Source of the DNA: Mycobacterium conspicuum
Lineage (GTDB): Bacteria; Actinomycetota; Actinomycetes; Mycobacteriales; Mycobacteriaceae
DNA length: 64,000 bases
Assembly (NCBI RefSeq): GCF_010730195.1
Contig: NZ_AP022613.1
Span: forward strand, 6,014,001-6,078,000
Direction: 5' to 3'
Notes under the pieces: generated by a model
Told to the model about the DNA's origin: nothing
Databases searched by the model: none
Seen by the model: the letters and a program-made list of their open reading frames with translations, nothing else
Shown: positions 17,929 to 27,347 of the stretch, in pieces
Numbering within the stretch: the first letter of the stretch is position 1
Layout of the letters: each line of letters opens with the position of its first letter
Made by a program: the position numbers and the translations under genes

Positions 17929-19344
17929 TTAACGCGCGATCGCGGGCGGGTAGGGCAGGTCGGTGCTGGAGTGCGGGTCGACGCGTACCGGGTGACCTAG
18001 GTAGGGAAACGCGCGTTGCGGGCAGGCGGGTCGGTCGCAGATCTTGCACCCCGCGCCGATCGGCACGATTGCCTCGGAGTCGGTCAGATCGATACCCACG
18101 GAATAGATCAGTTTCTCAGCGTGGTCCACGTCGCACCCCAGCCCGATGGCAAAGCTCTTGTCCGGACCGAGGTAGCGGCTGGGCTCGGTCGTGGTGGTCC
18201 GTGCGATCCAGAAATATGTACGTTCGTCGGGCATTTGAGCTACCTGGGTCAGGAATTGACCGGGGCGGGAGAACGCGTGATGAACGACCCACAGCGGGCA
18301 GTTGCCGCCGACCCGAGAGAAGTGGAATGCCGTGGCGGACTGCCGCTTAGAGATGTTTCCCGCGCTGTCGGTCCGGACGAAGATGAACGGTACCCCGCGC
18401 GCGGCGGGGCGCTGCAGGGTCGACAGTCGATGGCAGATGGTTTCGAAACCGACCCCAAACCGGCGCGCCAACTGGTCGATGTCATAGCGGACGCTTTCGG
18501 CGGCGTCGAGGAACCTCTGGTAGGGCAGCAGCAGGGCGCCGGCGAAGTAGTTGGCTAGGCCGATGCGGGCCACGCCGCGCGCGTCGTCGCTCAACTGGTC
18601 GTTGCCGGCGATGATTGCATCGATTGATTCGGCCTGGGTGAGCAACGCGATCTGGGTTGCGATCTGAAAGGCACGTTGGCCTGGGTGAAGCCAGCGAGCC
18701 AGGTACAACGTGCTCGAATCAGGCTGAAACAGGCGCTTGGAGTTGGGTTTTAGCGTCTGCCCGTCGTCGATGACCACCGTCACGCCGAGTTCGCTGTCAA
18801 GGAGCCGCGCCAGCTGGCCATCGAGGCCGCCGACCCGCAGTCGGTTGCGGTTGAACAGTTCCTCGGCCGCGATGTCGAGTTCCCCGATGTAGTTCTTGCG
18901 GTCGTAGAAGAAATCCCGGACCTCTTCGAAAGGCATGGGTTGCTGAGGCAACGCCGATGTCTCGACATTTGCACGGGTGTGCAGCGCCTCGAGATCCGCT
19001 GTGGCGTCGTGTAATCGGCGGTGTAGGTTGACCAACGTCTGACCGACGTCTGGCATCCGGGCGACGAGCTCTGCTATCTGTGCGGCAGTCGCGTTTCCCT
19101 CGGCAAGAACCTCCCGCAGGTCAGACACCAGACGGGCATCGGAATCCGGGGCGAAGTATTGCGTCGGTAGGTCGAAACGTTCGGTGAGGGTGAGCAGCAC
19201 CGAGACCGTGATCGGGCGCTGGTCGTTCTCGAGCTGGTTGACGTAGCTCGTCGACAGGCCTAGGGCGCGCGCCAGCGCCACCTGGGTCAGGCCGTGCTCC
19301 TCGCGCAGCCGCCGCAGCCGAGCTCCGACGAACGTCCTCGCCAC
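17929..19344 (-). CDS. prpR: PrpR, XRE-family regulator of propionate metabolism (471 aa)
   Basis: N-terminal helix-turn-helix of XRE type (LRRLREEHGLTQVALARALG, residues 10-29), a middle region of the IrrE/short-chain acyl-CoA-sensing type, and a C-terminal Cys-containing end (GCKICDRPACPQRAFPYLG) that matches the proposed Fe-S site of M. tuberculosis PrpR. The family also includes RamB. Divergence from prpD across 119 bp identifies it as PrpR, the acyl-CoA-responsive activator of the methylcitrate genes. The length is close to the 474-486 aa of RamB and PrpR. The start at 19344 gives MARTFVGARLRRLREEHG. The stop is about 55 bp before the cobalamin riboswitch of the next gene on the same strand. 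Confidence 0.9.
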   Translation of the reverse strand: MARTFVGARLRRLREEHGLTQVALARALGLSTSYVNQLENDQRPITVSVLLTLTERFDLPTQYFAPDSDARLVSDLREVLAEGNATAAQIAELVARMPDVGQTLVNLHRRLHDATADLEALHTRANVETSALPQQPMPFEEVRDFFYDRKNYIGELDIAAEELFNRNRLRVGGLDGQLARLLDSELGVTVVIDDGQTLKPNSKRLFQPDSSTLYLARWLHPGQRAFQIATQIALLTQAESIDAIIAGNDQLSDDARGVARIGLANYFAGALLLPYQRFLDAAESVRYDIDQLARRFGVGFETICHRLSTLQRPAARGVPFIFVRTDSAGNISKRQSATAFHFSRVGGNCPLWVVHHAFSRPGQFLTQVAQMPDERTYFWIARTTTTEPSRYLGPDKSFAIGLGCDVDHAEKLIYSVGIDLTDSEAIVPIGAGCKICDRPACPQRAFPYLGHPVRVDPHSSTDLPYPPAIAR

Positions 19345-19463
19345 GTGTGTCAGAGTACGCCCTCGCCCTTACGCAAAATTCGCAAAATCGTATCGCCAAG
19401 GACACAAAATTACGCTTTTACAGTGCATTTACGCCATGGCAGCAGCTGCGTACCGTGCGGTTT
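19345..19463. promoter_or_regulatory. prpR-prpD divergent promoter region with A-rich repeats
   Basis: A locally AT-rich gap in otherwise GC-rich DNA. It contains adjacent copies of CGCAAAAT (in 19370-19390) and further on CACAAAAT with TTACG repeats (to about 19416). RamB/PrpR family regulators are reported to bind TTTGCAAA-like boxes. These repeats resemble half of such a box (CGCAAA), so they are candidate PrpR sites. No clean -10/-35 pair could be called. Confidence 0.45.
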
Positions 19464-20984
19464 ATGCGGATCCATGAAGTTCGAACCCGACGCAGCGCTG
19501 AGGATTTCCCCCGCACTGATCACCTGGCTTGGAAGATCGCCGAGGTAGCGGCAGACCTGGTCGCCGTGCCCGCCGAGACCGAGGCGATGGTCATCAACCG
19601 CATCATCGACAACGCGTCGGTGTCGGCGGCTTCGGTCATCCGTCGCCCGGTATCCGCCGCCCGCGCACAGGCGCTGGCGCACCCAGCCCCATCGGTAGAG
19701 GCAAAGGCTAAGGGCGCGAAGGTTTTCGGTGTCGGTGGCGACTACTCGCCGGAATGGGCGGCCTGGGCCAACGGCGTCGCCGTGCGCGAATTGGATTACC
19801 ACGACACGTTTCTCGCCGCCGAGTACTCCCATCCCGGGGACAACGTCCCAGCGCTGGTCGCCGTCGCCCAGCACCTCGGCATCGGTGGCACCGACCTGAT
19901 CCGTGGCATCGCCACCGGTTACGAGATCCAGGTCGACCTGGCCAAGGGGATTTGCCTGCACGAGCACAAGATCGACCACGTCGCGCATCTGGGCCCGTCG
20001 GTCGCCGCCGGCCTTGGCACCATGCTCCGCCTGGACAAGGAGACCATCTATCAGGCCGTCGGCCAGTCGCTGCACCTCACGACGGCCACCCGGCAATCGC
20101 GCAAAGGCCTGATCTCGAGCTGGAAGGCGTACGCGCCCGCCTGGGCCGGCAAGGTCGCCATCGAGGCCGTGGACCGCGCGATGCGCGGGGAGGGTGCGCC
20201 CGCCCCCATCTGGGAAGGCGAGGACGGGGTGATTGCCTGGCTGCTCTCGGGCCCCGAGCACACCTATCAGGTTCCGCTTCCCGAGCCGGGGGAGCCGAAG
20301 CGCGCCATCCTGGACACCTACACCAAGGAGCACTCGGCCGAATACCAGAGCCAGGCGTTGATCGACCTGGCCCGCCGGATGCGCGAGCGCATCGGCGACC
20401 TGGACCAGATCGCCACCATCGTCCTGCACACCAGTCACCACACCCACTACGTGATCGGCACCGGGGCGGGCGACCCGCAGAAGATGGACCCGGACGCCTC
20501 CCGCGAAACGCTCGACCACTCGGTGATGTACATCTTCGCCGTCGCGTTGCAGGACGGCGCCTGGCACCACGAGCGCTCCTACGCACCGGAGCGGGCCCAC
20601 CGGCCGGACACCATCGAGCTGTGGCACAAGATTTCCACCCGCGAAGACCCTGAATGGACCCGGCGCTACCACGCAAGCGACCCGGCGGAGAAGGCGTTCG
20701 GCGCCCGCGCGGAGGTGACCCTGAGGAGCGGCGAGGTGATCATCGACGAGATCGCCCTCGCCGACGCTCACCCGTTGGGCGCCAGGCCATTTGAGCGAAA
20801 GCAGTACATCGGCAAGTTCAACGAGTTGGCCAACGGTGTGGTCACCGACACCGAGCAACACCGGTTCATCTCGGTGGTGGAAAGCCTTGCCGAACAGCGG
20901 GCCGGCGCGCTGGGTGCGCTCAACATCGTCGTCGACCCCTCAGTGCTCGACATGGCGCCGACGATTCCGCCAGGGATCTTCTGA
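19464..20984 (+). CDS. prpD: 2-methylcitrate dehydratase PrpD (506 aa)
   Basis: MmgE/PrpD family enzyme converting 2-methylcitrate to 2-methyl-cis-aconitate in the methylcitrate cycle. The N-terminus, MRIHEVRTRRSAEDFPRTDH, agrees with M. tuberculosis PrpD as I recall it, which decides the ATG at 19464 over the longer reading from 19347. Family features include the region around KIDHVAHLGPSVAAGLGTML and the C-terminal half with HHERSYAPERAHRPDTIELW. It is the first gene of the prpDBC-pyc operon, divergent from prpR. Its TGA overlaps the prpB ATG by one base (TGATG). Confidence 0.93.
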   Translation: MRIHEVRTRRSAEDFPRTDHLAWKIAEVAADLVAVPAETEAMVINRIIDNASVSAASVIRRPVSAARAQALAHPAPSVEAKAKGAKVFGVGGDYSPEWAAWANGVAVRELDYHDTFLAAEYSHPGDNVPALVAVAQHLGIGGTDLIRGIATGYEIQVDLAKGICLHEHKIDHVAHLGPSVAAGLGTMLRLDKETIYQAVGQSLHLTTATRQSRKGLISSWKAYAPAWAGKVAIEAVDRAMRGEGAPAPIWEGEDGVIAWLLSGPEHTYQVPLPEPGEPKRAILDTYTKEHSAEYQSQALIDLARRMRERIGDLDQIATIVLHTSHHTHYVIGTGAGDPQKMDPDASRETLDHSVMYIFAVALQDGAWHHERSYAPERAHRPDTIELWHKISTREDPEWTRRYHASDPAEKAFGARAEVTLRSGEVIIDEIALADAHPLGARPFERKQYIGKFNELANGVVTDTEQHRFISVVESLAEQRAGALGALNIVVDPSVLDMAPTIPPGIF

Positions 20985-21901
20985 TGAGCGGCTTGCTCGC
21001 CAGCGACGTCCCCGCTGCCGGGAAGCGGGCCAAGTTCCGCAGCGGCCTGGAAAGCGGCCGGCTGCTTCGGTTTCCGGGGGCCTTTTCGCCGCTGGTCGCC
21101 AAGTTGGTCGGCGAGATCGGATTCGACGGCGTGTATGTGTCGGGCGCGGTGCTGTCGGCCGACCTCGGCCTGCCCGACATCGGACTGACGACCCTGACCG
21201 AAGTCAGCTCGCGGGGAGCGCAGATCGCGGCGGTGACCGACCTGGCCACTTTGATCGACGCCGACACCGGGTTCGGCGAACCGATGAGCGCCGCGCGCAC
21301 CGTGACGCTGTTGGAGGACGCCGGACTGGCGGGCTGCCATCTCGAGGACCAGGTCAACCCCAAGCGATGCGGGCATCTGGACGGCAAAGCGGTCGTGCCC
21401 ACCGGAGAGATGGTCAAACGGTTGCGTGCCGCCGTATCCGCGCGGCGTGACCCGAATTTCATCATCTGCGCGCGCACCGACGCCGCAGGCGTCGAGGGAA
21501 TTCCCGCCGCGATCGACCGGGCCAAGGCCTACGCCGACGCCGGCGCCGACCTGATCTTCACCGAAGCCCTGTATACCCCAACGGAGTTCGAACAGTTCCG
21601 CGAAGCGGTGGCGACCCCCTTGTTGGCCAACATGACCGAGTTCGGAAAGTCGCAGCTGCTGACGGCGGCACAGTTGTCCGAGATCGGCTACAACGTCGTG
21701 ATCTATCCCGTCACGACGCTGCGCCTGGCGATGCACGCCGTAGAGGTCGGACTCCGTGAAATCGCCAGTACCGGTACGCAATCCGGCCTCCTCGACCGCA
21801 TGCAACATCGCGGCCGCCTCTACGAGCTGCTGCGTTACGCCGACTACAACCAATTCGATTCCGACATTTACAACTTCGCCCGCCAAGGAGTCACCCAGTG
21901 A
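20984..21901 (+). CDS. prpB: 2-methylisocitrate lyase PrpB (305 aa)
   Basis: Isocitrate-lyase superfamily TIM barrel that cleaves 2-methylisocitrate to pyruvate and succinate. The catalytic motif KRCGH is present (NPKRCGHLDGK, Cys near residue 130), with upstream DADTGFGEP and the metal-site region HLEDQ. The length is typical of PrpB (about 300 aa). M. tuberculosis lacks a dedicated prpB and uses isocitrate lyase instead; this organism has the full prpDBC set, as M. smegmatis does. TGATG coupling with prpD and a GTGA overlap with prpC indicate one transcript. Confidence 0.93.
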   Translation: MSGLLASDVPAAGKRAKFRSGLESGRLLRFPGAFSPLVAKLVGEIGFDGVYVSGAVLSADLGLPDIGLTTLTEVSSRGAQIAAVTDLATLIDADTGFGEPMSAARTVTLLEDAGLAGCHLEDQVNPKRCGHLDGKAVVPTGEMVKRLRAAVSARRDPNFIICARTDAAGVEGIPAAIDRAKAYADAGADLIFTEALYTPTEFEQFREAVATPLLANMTEFGKSQLLTAAQLSEIGYNVVIYPVTTLRLAMHAVEVGLREIASTGTQSGLLDRMQHRGRLYELLRYADYNQFDSDIYNFARQGVTQ

Positions 21902-23031
21902 GCACGATTGACGACCAACCCCGCATCTACAAAGGCCTGGCCGGTGTCGTCGTTGACACCACCTCGATCTCCAAGGTCGTGCCGGAAACCAACTCCCTGA
22001 CGTATCGCGGCTACGCCGTGCAGGACCTGGCCGCGCACTGCAGCTTCGAGCAGGTGGCCTACCTGCTGTGGCATGGCGAATTGCCCAACGATCAGGAACT
22101 GGCGTTGTTCACCCAGCGCGAACGCGCTTCGCGTCGGCTCGACCGATCCATGCTGTCGCTGATCGCCAAGCAGCCTGACACCTGCCACCCGATGGATGTG
22201 GTGCGCACAGTGATCAGCTACATGGGCGCCGAGGACGCTCAAGAAGACGACAGCAGCCCCGAGGCCAACTACGCCAAATCCCTGCGGATGTTCGCGGTTT
22301 TGCCGACCATCGTGGCTGCCGACATGCGTCGCAGGCGCGGCCTGGAACCCATTGCCCCGCATAGTCATATGAGCTATGCGCAGAACTTCCTGCACATGTG
22401 CTTTGGCGATGTCCCTGAGCAAGTGATCGTCGACGCGTTCGAACGGTCCATGGTGCTCTACGCCGAGCACAGCTTCAACGCCTCCACATTCGCCGCGCGG
22501 GTCGTCACCTCCACGCAATCCGACATCTACAGCGCGGTCACGGCGGCTATCGGCGCGCTTAAGGGCCCGTTGCACGGCGGAGCCAATGAAGCAGTTATGC
22601 ACGACATGATCGAGATCGGTAGCGCCGACAACGCCGCCGAGTGGCTGCAGGGCAAGATAGACCGCAAAGAAAAGATCATGGGCTTCGGTCATCGCGTATA
22701 CAAAAACGGTGACTCCCGGGTGCCGAGCATGAAACAAGCGTTGAGGCGTGTTGCCGCCGCCCGCGACGGCCAGAAGTGGCTCGACATCTACGAAGTGCTG
22801 GAGAAAGGGATGGCGTCCGCCAACGGGATCAAACCCAATCTGGATTTCCCGACCGGGCCGGCCTATTATCTGATTGGCTTCGATATCGGTTGCTTCACAC
22901 CAATTTTCGTGATGAGCCGCATCACCGGGTGGACGGCGCACATCATGGAGCAGGCCGCCTCCAACGCTCTGATCCGTCCGCTGAGCGAGTATGTCGGCCC
23001 GCCGCAGCGTGAGCTCAAAGTGACCCGCTAG
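21898..23031 (+). CDS. prpC: 2-methylcitrate synthase PrpC (377 aa)
   Basis: Citrate-synthase-fold enzyme condensing propionyl-CoA with oxaloacetate. It has GGANEAVMHDMIEIGS, the conserved GFGHRVYKNGDSRVPSM with the active-site His, and a C-terminal TGWTAHIMEQ segment. Its place between prpB and pyc, and the 377-aa length, fit methylcitrate synthase (GltA1/PrpC) rather than the housekeeping citrate synthase. The start is GTG at 21898, overlapping the prpB stop as GTGA. The stop is 7 nt before pyc. Confidence 0.92.
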   Translation: MSTIDDQPRIYKGLAGVVVDTTSISKVVPETNSLTYRGYAVQDLAAHCSFEQVAYLLWHGELPNDQELALFTQRERASRRLDRSMLSLIAKQPDTCHPMDVVRTVISYMGAEDAQEDDSSPEANYAKSLRMFAVLPTIVAADMRRRRGLEPIAPHSHMSYAQNFLHMCFGDVPEQVIVDAFERSMVLYAEHSFNASTFAARVVTSTQSDIYSAVTAAIGALKGPLHGGANEAVMHDMIEIGSADNAAEWLQGKIDRKEKIMGFGHRVYKNGDSRVPSMKQALRRVAAARDGQKWLDIYEVLEKGMASANGIKPNLDFPTGPAYYLIGFDIGCFTPIFVMSRITGWTAHIMEQAASNALIRPLSEYVGPPQRELKVTR

Positions 23032-23038
23032 CCCACCT

Positions 23039-26000
23039 GTGGTTTCGAAAGTTCTGGTCGCCAACCGGGGCGAGATCGCGATCCGGGCGTTCCGCGCCGC
23101 CTATGAACTGGGCATGAGTACGGTCGCGATCTACCCGGTCGAGGACCGCAACTCGGCGCATTGGACAAAGGCGGACGAGTCGTACCAGATCGGCGAAGAA
23201 GGCCATCCGGTCCGCGCCTACCTCAACGTCGAGGACATCGTCGCGACCGCGAAAGCGTGTGGTGCCGACGCGATCTACCCGGGCTACGGCTTCCTATCGG
23301 AGAACCCCACTCTGGCGGCGGCCTGCGCGTCAGCCGGCATCACCTTCGTGGGGCCGTCGGTGCAGGTTCTCGAACTGACCGGAAACAAGTCGCGGGCGGT
23401 GGCCGAAGCCCGGGCCGCGGGGCTGCCCGTCCTGGCGTCGTCGCCGCCATCCTCGTGCACCGCGGACCTAGTGGCCGCGGCCCACTCGATGCAATTCCCG
23501 TTGTTCGTCAAGGCGGTAGCCGGTGGCGGCGGCCGAGGAATGCGCCGAGTAAGCAATTCCGCTGAATTGGCCGAGGCGATCGAGGCGGCGTCGCGGGAAG
23601 CCGAGTCCGCCTTCGGCGACCCGACGGTGTTCCTCGAGCAGGCGGTGGTCAACCCGCGCCACATCGAGGTGCAAATACTGGCCGATCTTTGCGGAAACGT
23701 GATCCACCTCTACGAACGGGACTGCAGCCTGCAGCGCCGCCACCAGAAGGTCGTTGAGCTGGCTCCCGCGCCGAACCTGAAACCTGAGCTACGCGAACGC
23801 ATCTGCGCGGACGCGGTGGCGTTCGCGCGGCATATCGGATACTCGTGCGCGGGAACGGTCGAGTTCCTCCTCGACGAACGCGGCAACTACGTCTTCATCG
23901 AGATGAATCCGCGCATCCAGGTAGAACACACCGTGACCGAGGAGATCACCGACGTCGACTTGGTGTCCAGTCAGCTGCGCATAGCATCCGGACAAACCCT
24001 GGCCGATCTGGGCTTGAGTCAAGAGTCGATCACACCGCACGGCGCCGCGCTGCAGTGCCGAATTACCACCGAGGATCCCTCCAACGGGTTCCGGCCCGAC
24101 ACCGGACGCATCACCGCCTATCGCACACCGGGGGGCGCGGGGATCCGATTGGATGACGGCACGCACTTGGGTGCAGAAGTGTCGGCGCATTTCGATTCGA
24201 TGTTGGTCAAATTGACCTGCCGCGGATCCGATTTCGCGGCCGCCGTGCGCCGCGCGCGACGGGCGGTCGCCGAATTCCGCATCCGCGGAGTAACCACCAA
24301 CACCGCGTTCCTTCAGGCCGTGCTCGACGACCCCGATTTCGTAGCGGGCCGCGCGACGACATCATTCATCGACGAACGCCCACAGCTGCTGACCGCGAAC
24401 GCCGGCGCTGACCGGGGTACCAAGATCTTGCACTATCTCGCCGAAGTGACCGTCAACCAACCGCACGGTCCTCGGCCATCGTCGGTGTATCCACACGACA
24501 AACTGCCGGAGCTCGACCCTTCGCTGCCGCCGGCCCCGGGCTCCAAACAGCGTCTCGCCGAGTTGGGCCCCGAGGGATTCGCGCGCTGGATGCGCGAATC
24601 CGAAGCCGTCGGTGTCACCGACACGACTTTCCGCGATGCACATCAGTCGTTGCTGGCGACCAGGGTTCGCAGCACCGGCCTGCTCATGGTGGCACCTTAC
24701 ATCGCGCGGATGATGCCTCAGCTGCTCTCGGTGGAGTGCTGGGGCGGCGCAACCTACGACGTGGCCCTGCGATTCTTGAAGGAAGACCCGTGGTACCGCT
24801 TGGCCGCGTTGCGTGAGGCGATGCCCAACATCTGTCTGCAGATGCTGCTGCGCGGACGTAATACGGTGGGCTACACGCCGTATCCGGAGATCGTGACGAC
24901 GGCATTCGTCGAGGAGGCCGCGAGCACCGGCATCGACATCTTCCGGATTTTCGACGCGCTGAACAACGTGGATTCGATGCGACCCGCGATCGACGCCGTC
25001 CGGGACACCGGCACGGCGGTAGCCGAAGTCGCGATTTCCTACACCGGCGACCTCAGCGATCCGGCCGAAAACCTCTACACCCTGGACTATTACCTGAAGC
25101 TGGCCGAGCAGATCGTCACGGCTGGCGCGCACGTTCTGGCGATCAAAGACATGGCGGGGCTGCTGCGGGCCCCGGCCGCCACGACGCTGGTATCGGCGCT
25201 CAAGTCCCGCTTCGACTTGCCGGTGCACGTACACACCCACGACACCCCGGGCGGCCAACTGGCCACGTATCTGGCGGCCTGGCAGGCGGGGGCGGACGCG
25301 GTCGACGGAGCGGCGGCGCCGCTGGCGGGGACGACGAGCCAGCCCTCCCTTTCCTCGATTGTTGCCGCGGCGGCCCACACGTGTTACGACACCGGCCTGT
25401 CGCTTACCGCCGTGTGCGATCTGGAGCCGTACTGGGAGGCACTGCGAAACGTCTACGCGCCATTCGAGTCCGGGCTGCCGTCCCCGACTGGGCGGGTGTA
25501 CCGTCACGAAATCCCGGGCGGGCAGTTGTCGAACCTGCGTCAACAGGCCGTCGCGTTGGGCCTCGGCGATAGATTCGAGGACATCGAAAACGCCTATGCC
25601 GGTGCCGATTCGATCCTGGGACACCTGGTCAAGGTGACTCCGTCGAGCAAGGTGGTCGGGGATCTGGCGCTGGCATTGGTCGCGGCCGGGACCACCGCGC
25701 AGGACTTCGCCGCTGATCCGGCGCGCTATGACATTCCGGATTCGGTGGTCGGCTTTCTGCGCGGCGAACTCGGGGACCCGCCCGGCGGCTGGCCGGAACC
25801 TTTGCGCACCAGAGCCTTACATGGTCGTGGACCCGCAAAGCAGGAGCAACCACTCTCGGCCGAGGATGAAGGCTTGTTGGCTGTACCGGGGACGGAGCGC
25901 CAGGCTACTCTGAATCGGCTGTTGTTCCCGGGGCCCACCAAAGAGTTTGAGGCTCACCAGGAAAAGTACGGCGACACGTCACAGTTGAGTGCGAATCAGT

Positions 26001-26422
26001 TCTTCTACGGACTGCGCCACGGCGACGAACATCGCGTCAAGCTGGAGCGCGGTGTCGAACTGCTGATCGGTCTGGAGGCGATCTCGGATCCCGACGAACG
26101 CGGAATGCGCACGGTGATGTGCATTCTCAACGGGCAGCTGCGTCCCGTGCTGGTGCGCGACCACAGTGCGGCCACCGACATCCCGACCGCGGAAAAGGCC
26201 GACCGCGGCAACGTCGACCACATCCCCGCGCCGTTCGCCGGCGTCGTCACCGTCACAGTCGAAGTCGGCGAGGAAGTCGAGCCCGGGCAGACCATCGCGA
26301 CAATCGAAGCGATGAAGATGGAAGCCGCGGTCACTGCCCCCAAAGCCGGAAGGGTCGTACGCGTCGCGGTATCTCGCACCGCGCAAGTCGAAGGCGGCGA
26401 CCTCTTGGCGGTCATCAGCTGA
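23039..26422 (+). CDS. pyc: pyruvate carboxylase (1127 aa)
   Basis: Single-chain biotin enzyme forming oxaloacetate from pyruvate. Domains in order: biotin carboxylase (VSKVLVANRGEIAIRAFRAA; ATP loop AVAGGGGRGMR; EMNPRIQVEHTVTE), carboxyltransferase (TDTTFRDAHQSLLATRVR near residue 530; VHVHTHDTPGG), and the biotin carrier domain with the biotinylated Lys in EAMKMEA near residue 1092. The length is the same as I recall for M. tuberculosis Pca (1127 aa). It starts with GTG 7 nt after prpC, so it is expected to be induced with the methylcitrate genes. There it would turn the cycle's pyruvate product back into the oxaloacetate that PrpC consumes. In M. tuberculosis the gene lies elsewhere. Confidence 0.95.
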   Translation: MVSKVLVANRGEIAIRAFRAAYELGMSTVAIYPVEDRNSAHWTKADESYQIGEEGHPVRAYLNVEDIVATAKACGADAIYPGYGFLSENPTLAAACASAGITFVGPSVQVLELTGNKSRAVAEARAAGLPVLASSPPSSCTADLVAAAHSMQFPLFVKAVAGGGGRGMRRVSNSAELAEAIEAASREAESAFGDPTVFLEQAVVNPRHIEVQILADLCGNVIHLYERDCSLQRRHQKVVELAPAPNLKPELRERICADAVAFARHIGYSCAGTVEFLLDERGNYVFIEMNPRIQVEHTVTEEITDVDLVSSQLRIASGQTLADLGLSQESITPHGAALQCRITTEDPSNGFRPDTGRITAYRTPGGAGIRLDDGTHLGAEVSAHFDSMLVKLTCRGSDFAAAVRRARRAVAEFRIRGVTTNTAFLQAVLDDPDFVAGRATTSFIDERPQLLTANAGADRGTKILHYLAEVTVNQPHGPRPSSVYPHDKLPELDPSLPPAPGSKQRLAELGPEGFARWMRESEAVGVTDTTFRDAHQSLLATRVRSTGLLMVAPYIARMMPQLLSVECWGGATYDVALRFLKEDPWYRLAALREAMPNICLQMLLRGRNTVGYTPYPEIVTTAFVEEAASTGIDIFRIFDALNNVDSMRPAIDAVRDTGTAVAEVAISYTGDLSDPAENLYTLDYYLKLAEQIVTAGAHVLAIKDMAGLLRAPAATTLVSALKSRFDLPVHVHTHDTPGGQLATYLAAWQAGADAVDGAAAPLAGTTSQPSLSSIVAAAAHTCYDTGLSLTAVCDLEPYWEALRNVYAPFESGLPSPTGRVYRHEIPGGQLSNLRQQAVALGLGDRFEDIENAYAGADSILGHLVKVTPSSKVVGDLALALVAAGTTAQDFAADPARYDIPDSVVGFLRGELGDPPGGWPEPLRTRALHGRGPAKQEQPLSAEDEGLLAVPGTERQATLNRLLFPGPTKEFEAHQEKYGDTSQLSANQFFYGLRHGDEHRVKLERGVELLIGLEAISDPDERGMRTVMCILNGQLRPVLVRDHSAATDIPTAEKADRGNVDHIPAPFAGVVTVTVEVGEEVEPGQTIATIEAMKMEAAVTAPKAGRVVRVAVSRTAQVEGGDLLAVIS

Positions 26423-26437
26423 CGGAAAAGGATCGGT

Positions 26438-27340
26438 ATGACACTGAAAACCATCGCGCTTGAGTTGGTACCGCCGAACGTGGACGGGGGAAAGGACCGC
26501 GCATTAGCAGACGTGCGCAAAGTCGCGCGGTTATCGGCCGAGTCGGGCCTGGACGGACGGATCCGGCACGTGATGATCCCCGGGCTGGTCCCCGAGGACG
26601 GCGACCGGCCCGTCGCGATGGAGGCCAAGCTGGACGTGCTGGACTTCTGGTCCGTCGTCAAACCCGAACTGCCCGGGCTCAGCGGGTTGTGCACGCAGGT
26701 CACCGCCTTCATGGATGAGTCCGACCTAGATCATCGCCTCGCTGAGCTGACCGCGGCAGGCATGGAGGGCGTCGTCTTCGTCGGGGTGCCGCGCACCATG
26801 AACGACGGTGAGGGCTCCGGTGTCGCCCCGACGGACGCCTTGTCGATCTACCGCGAGCAGGTGGTTAACCGCGGCGTGATCGTTATCCCAACGAGGGAAG
26901 GCGAGGCGGGCCGGCTCAACTTCAAGTGCGACCAAGGCGCTACCTACGGGATGACCCAGCTCTTGTATTCCGATGCGATCGTGGGTTTTCTGACCGAATT
27001 CGCAGCGAGCACTGATCACCGTCCGGAGATCCTGCTTTCGTTTGGGTTCGTCCCAAAGATGGAATCCCGCGTCGGCCTCATCAATTGGCTGATTGAGGAC
27101 CCGGGAAACGAGGCGGTGGCCGGAGAGCAAGAATTCGTGCGGCAATTGGCCGCCGCCGAACCCGCCGTGAAGCGCCGACTCCTGGTCGACCTGTACAAGC
27201 GGGTGCTGGACGGCGTTGCTGACCTGGGCTTTCCGCTTAGCATCCACCTGGAGGCCACCTACGGCGTGTCCGCGGCGGCTTTCGAGACCTTCGCGGAGAT
27301 GCTTGCCTACTGGGCTCCGGAACAAGGCCTACTAGATTGA
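26438..27340 (+). CDS. non-canonical methylenetetrahydrofolate reductase-like protein (300 aa)
   Basis: Looks like the mycobacterial MTHFR family related to M. tuberculosis Rv2172c (about 301 aa), which lacks the classical MetF sequence. Recognisable parts are ALELVPPNVDGGKDRALADV at the start, a barrel segment FVGVPRTMNDGEGSGVAPTD, and LLSFGFVPKMESRVGLINWL. M. smegmatis has a second copy (MSMEG_6649) next to prpDBC and pyc, from memory, so both the family and the position agree. It would reduce methylene-THF to methyl-THF for methionine synthesis. Why it belongs to a propionate operon is unexplained. It is 15 nt behind pyc. Confidence 0.75.
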   Translation: MTLKTIALELVPPNVDGGKDRALADVRKVARLSAESGLDGRIRHVMIPGLVPEDGDRPVAMEAKLDVLDFWSVVKPELPGLSGLCTQVTAFMDESDLDHRLAELTAAGMEGVVFVGVPRTMNDGEGSGVAPTDALSIYREQVVNRGVIVIPTREGEAGRLNFKCDQGATYGMTQLLYSDAIVGFLTEFAASTDHRPEILLSFGFVPKMESRVGLINWLIEDPGNEAVAGEQEFVRQLAAAEPAVKRRLLVDLYKRVLDGVADLGFPLSIHLEATYGVSAAAFETFAEMLAYWAPEQGLLD

Positions 27341-27347
27341 GAAGGTC

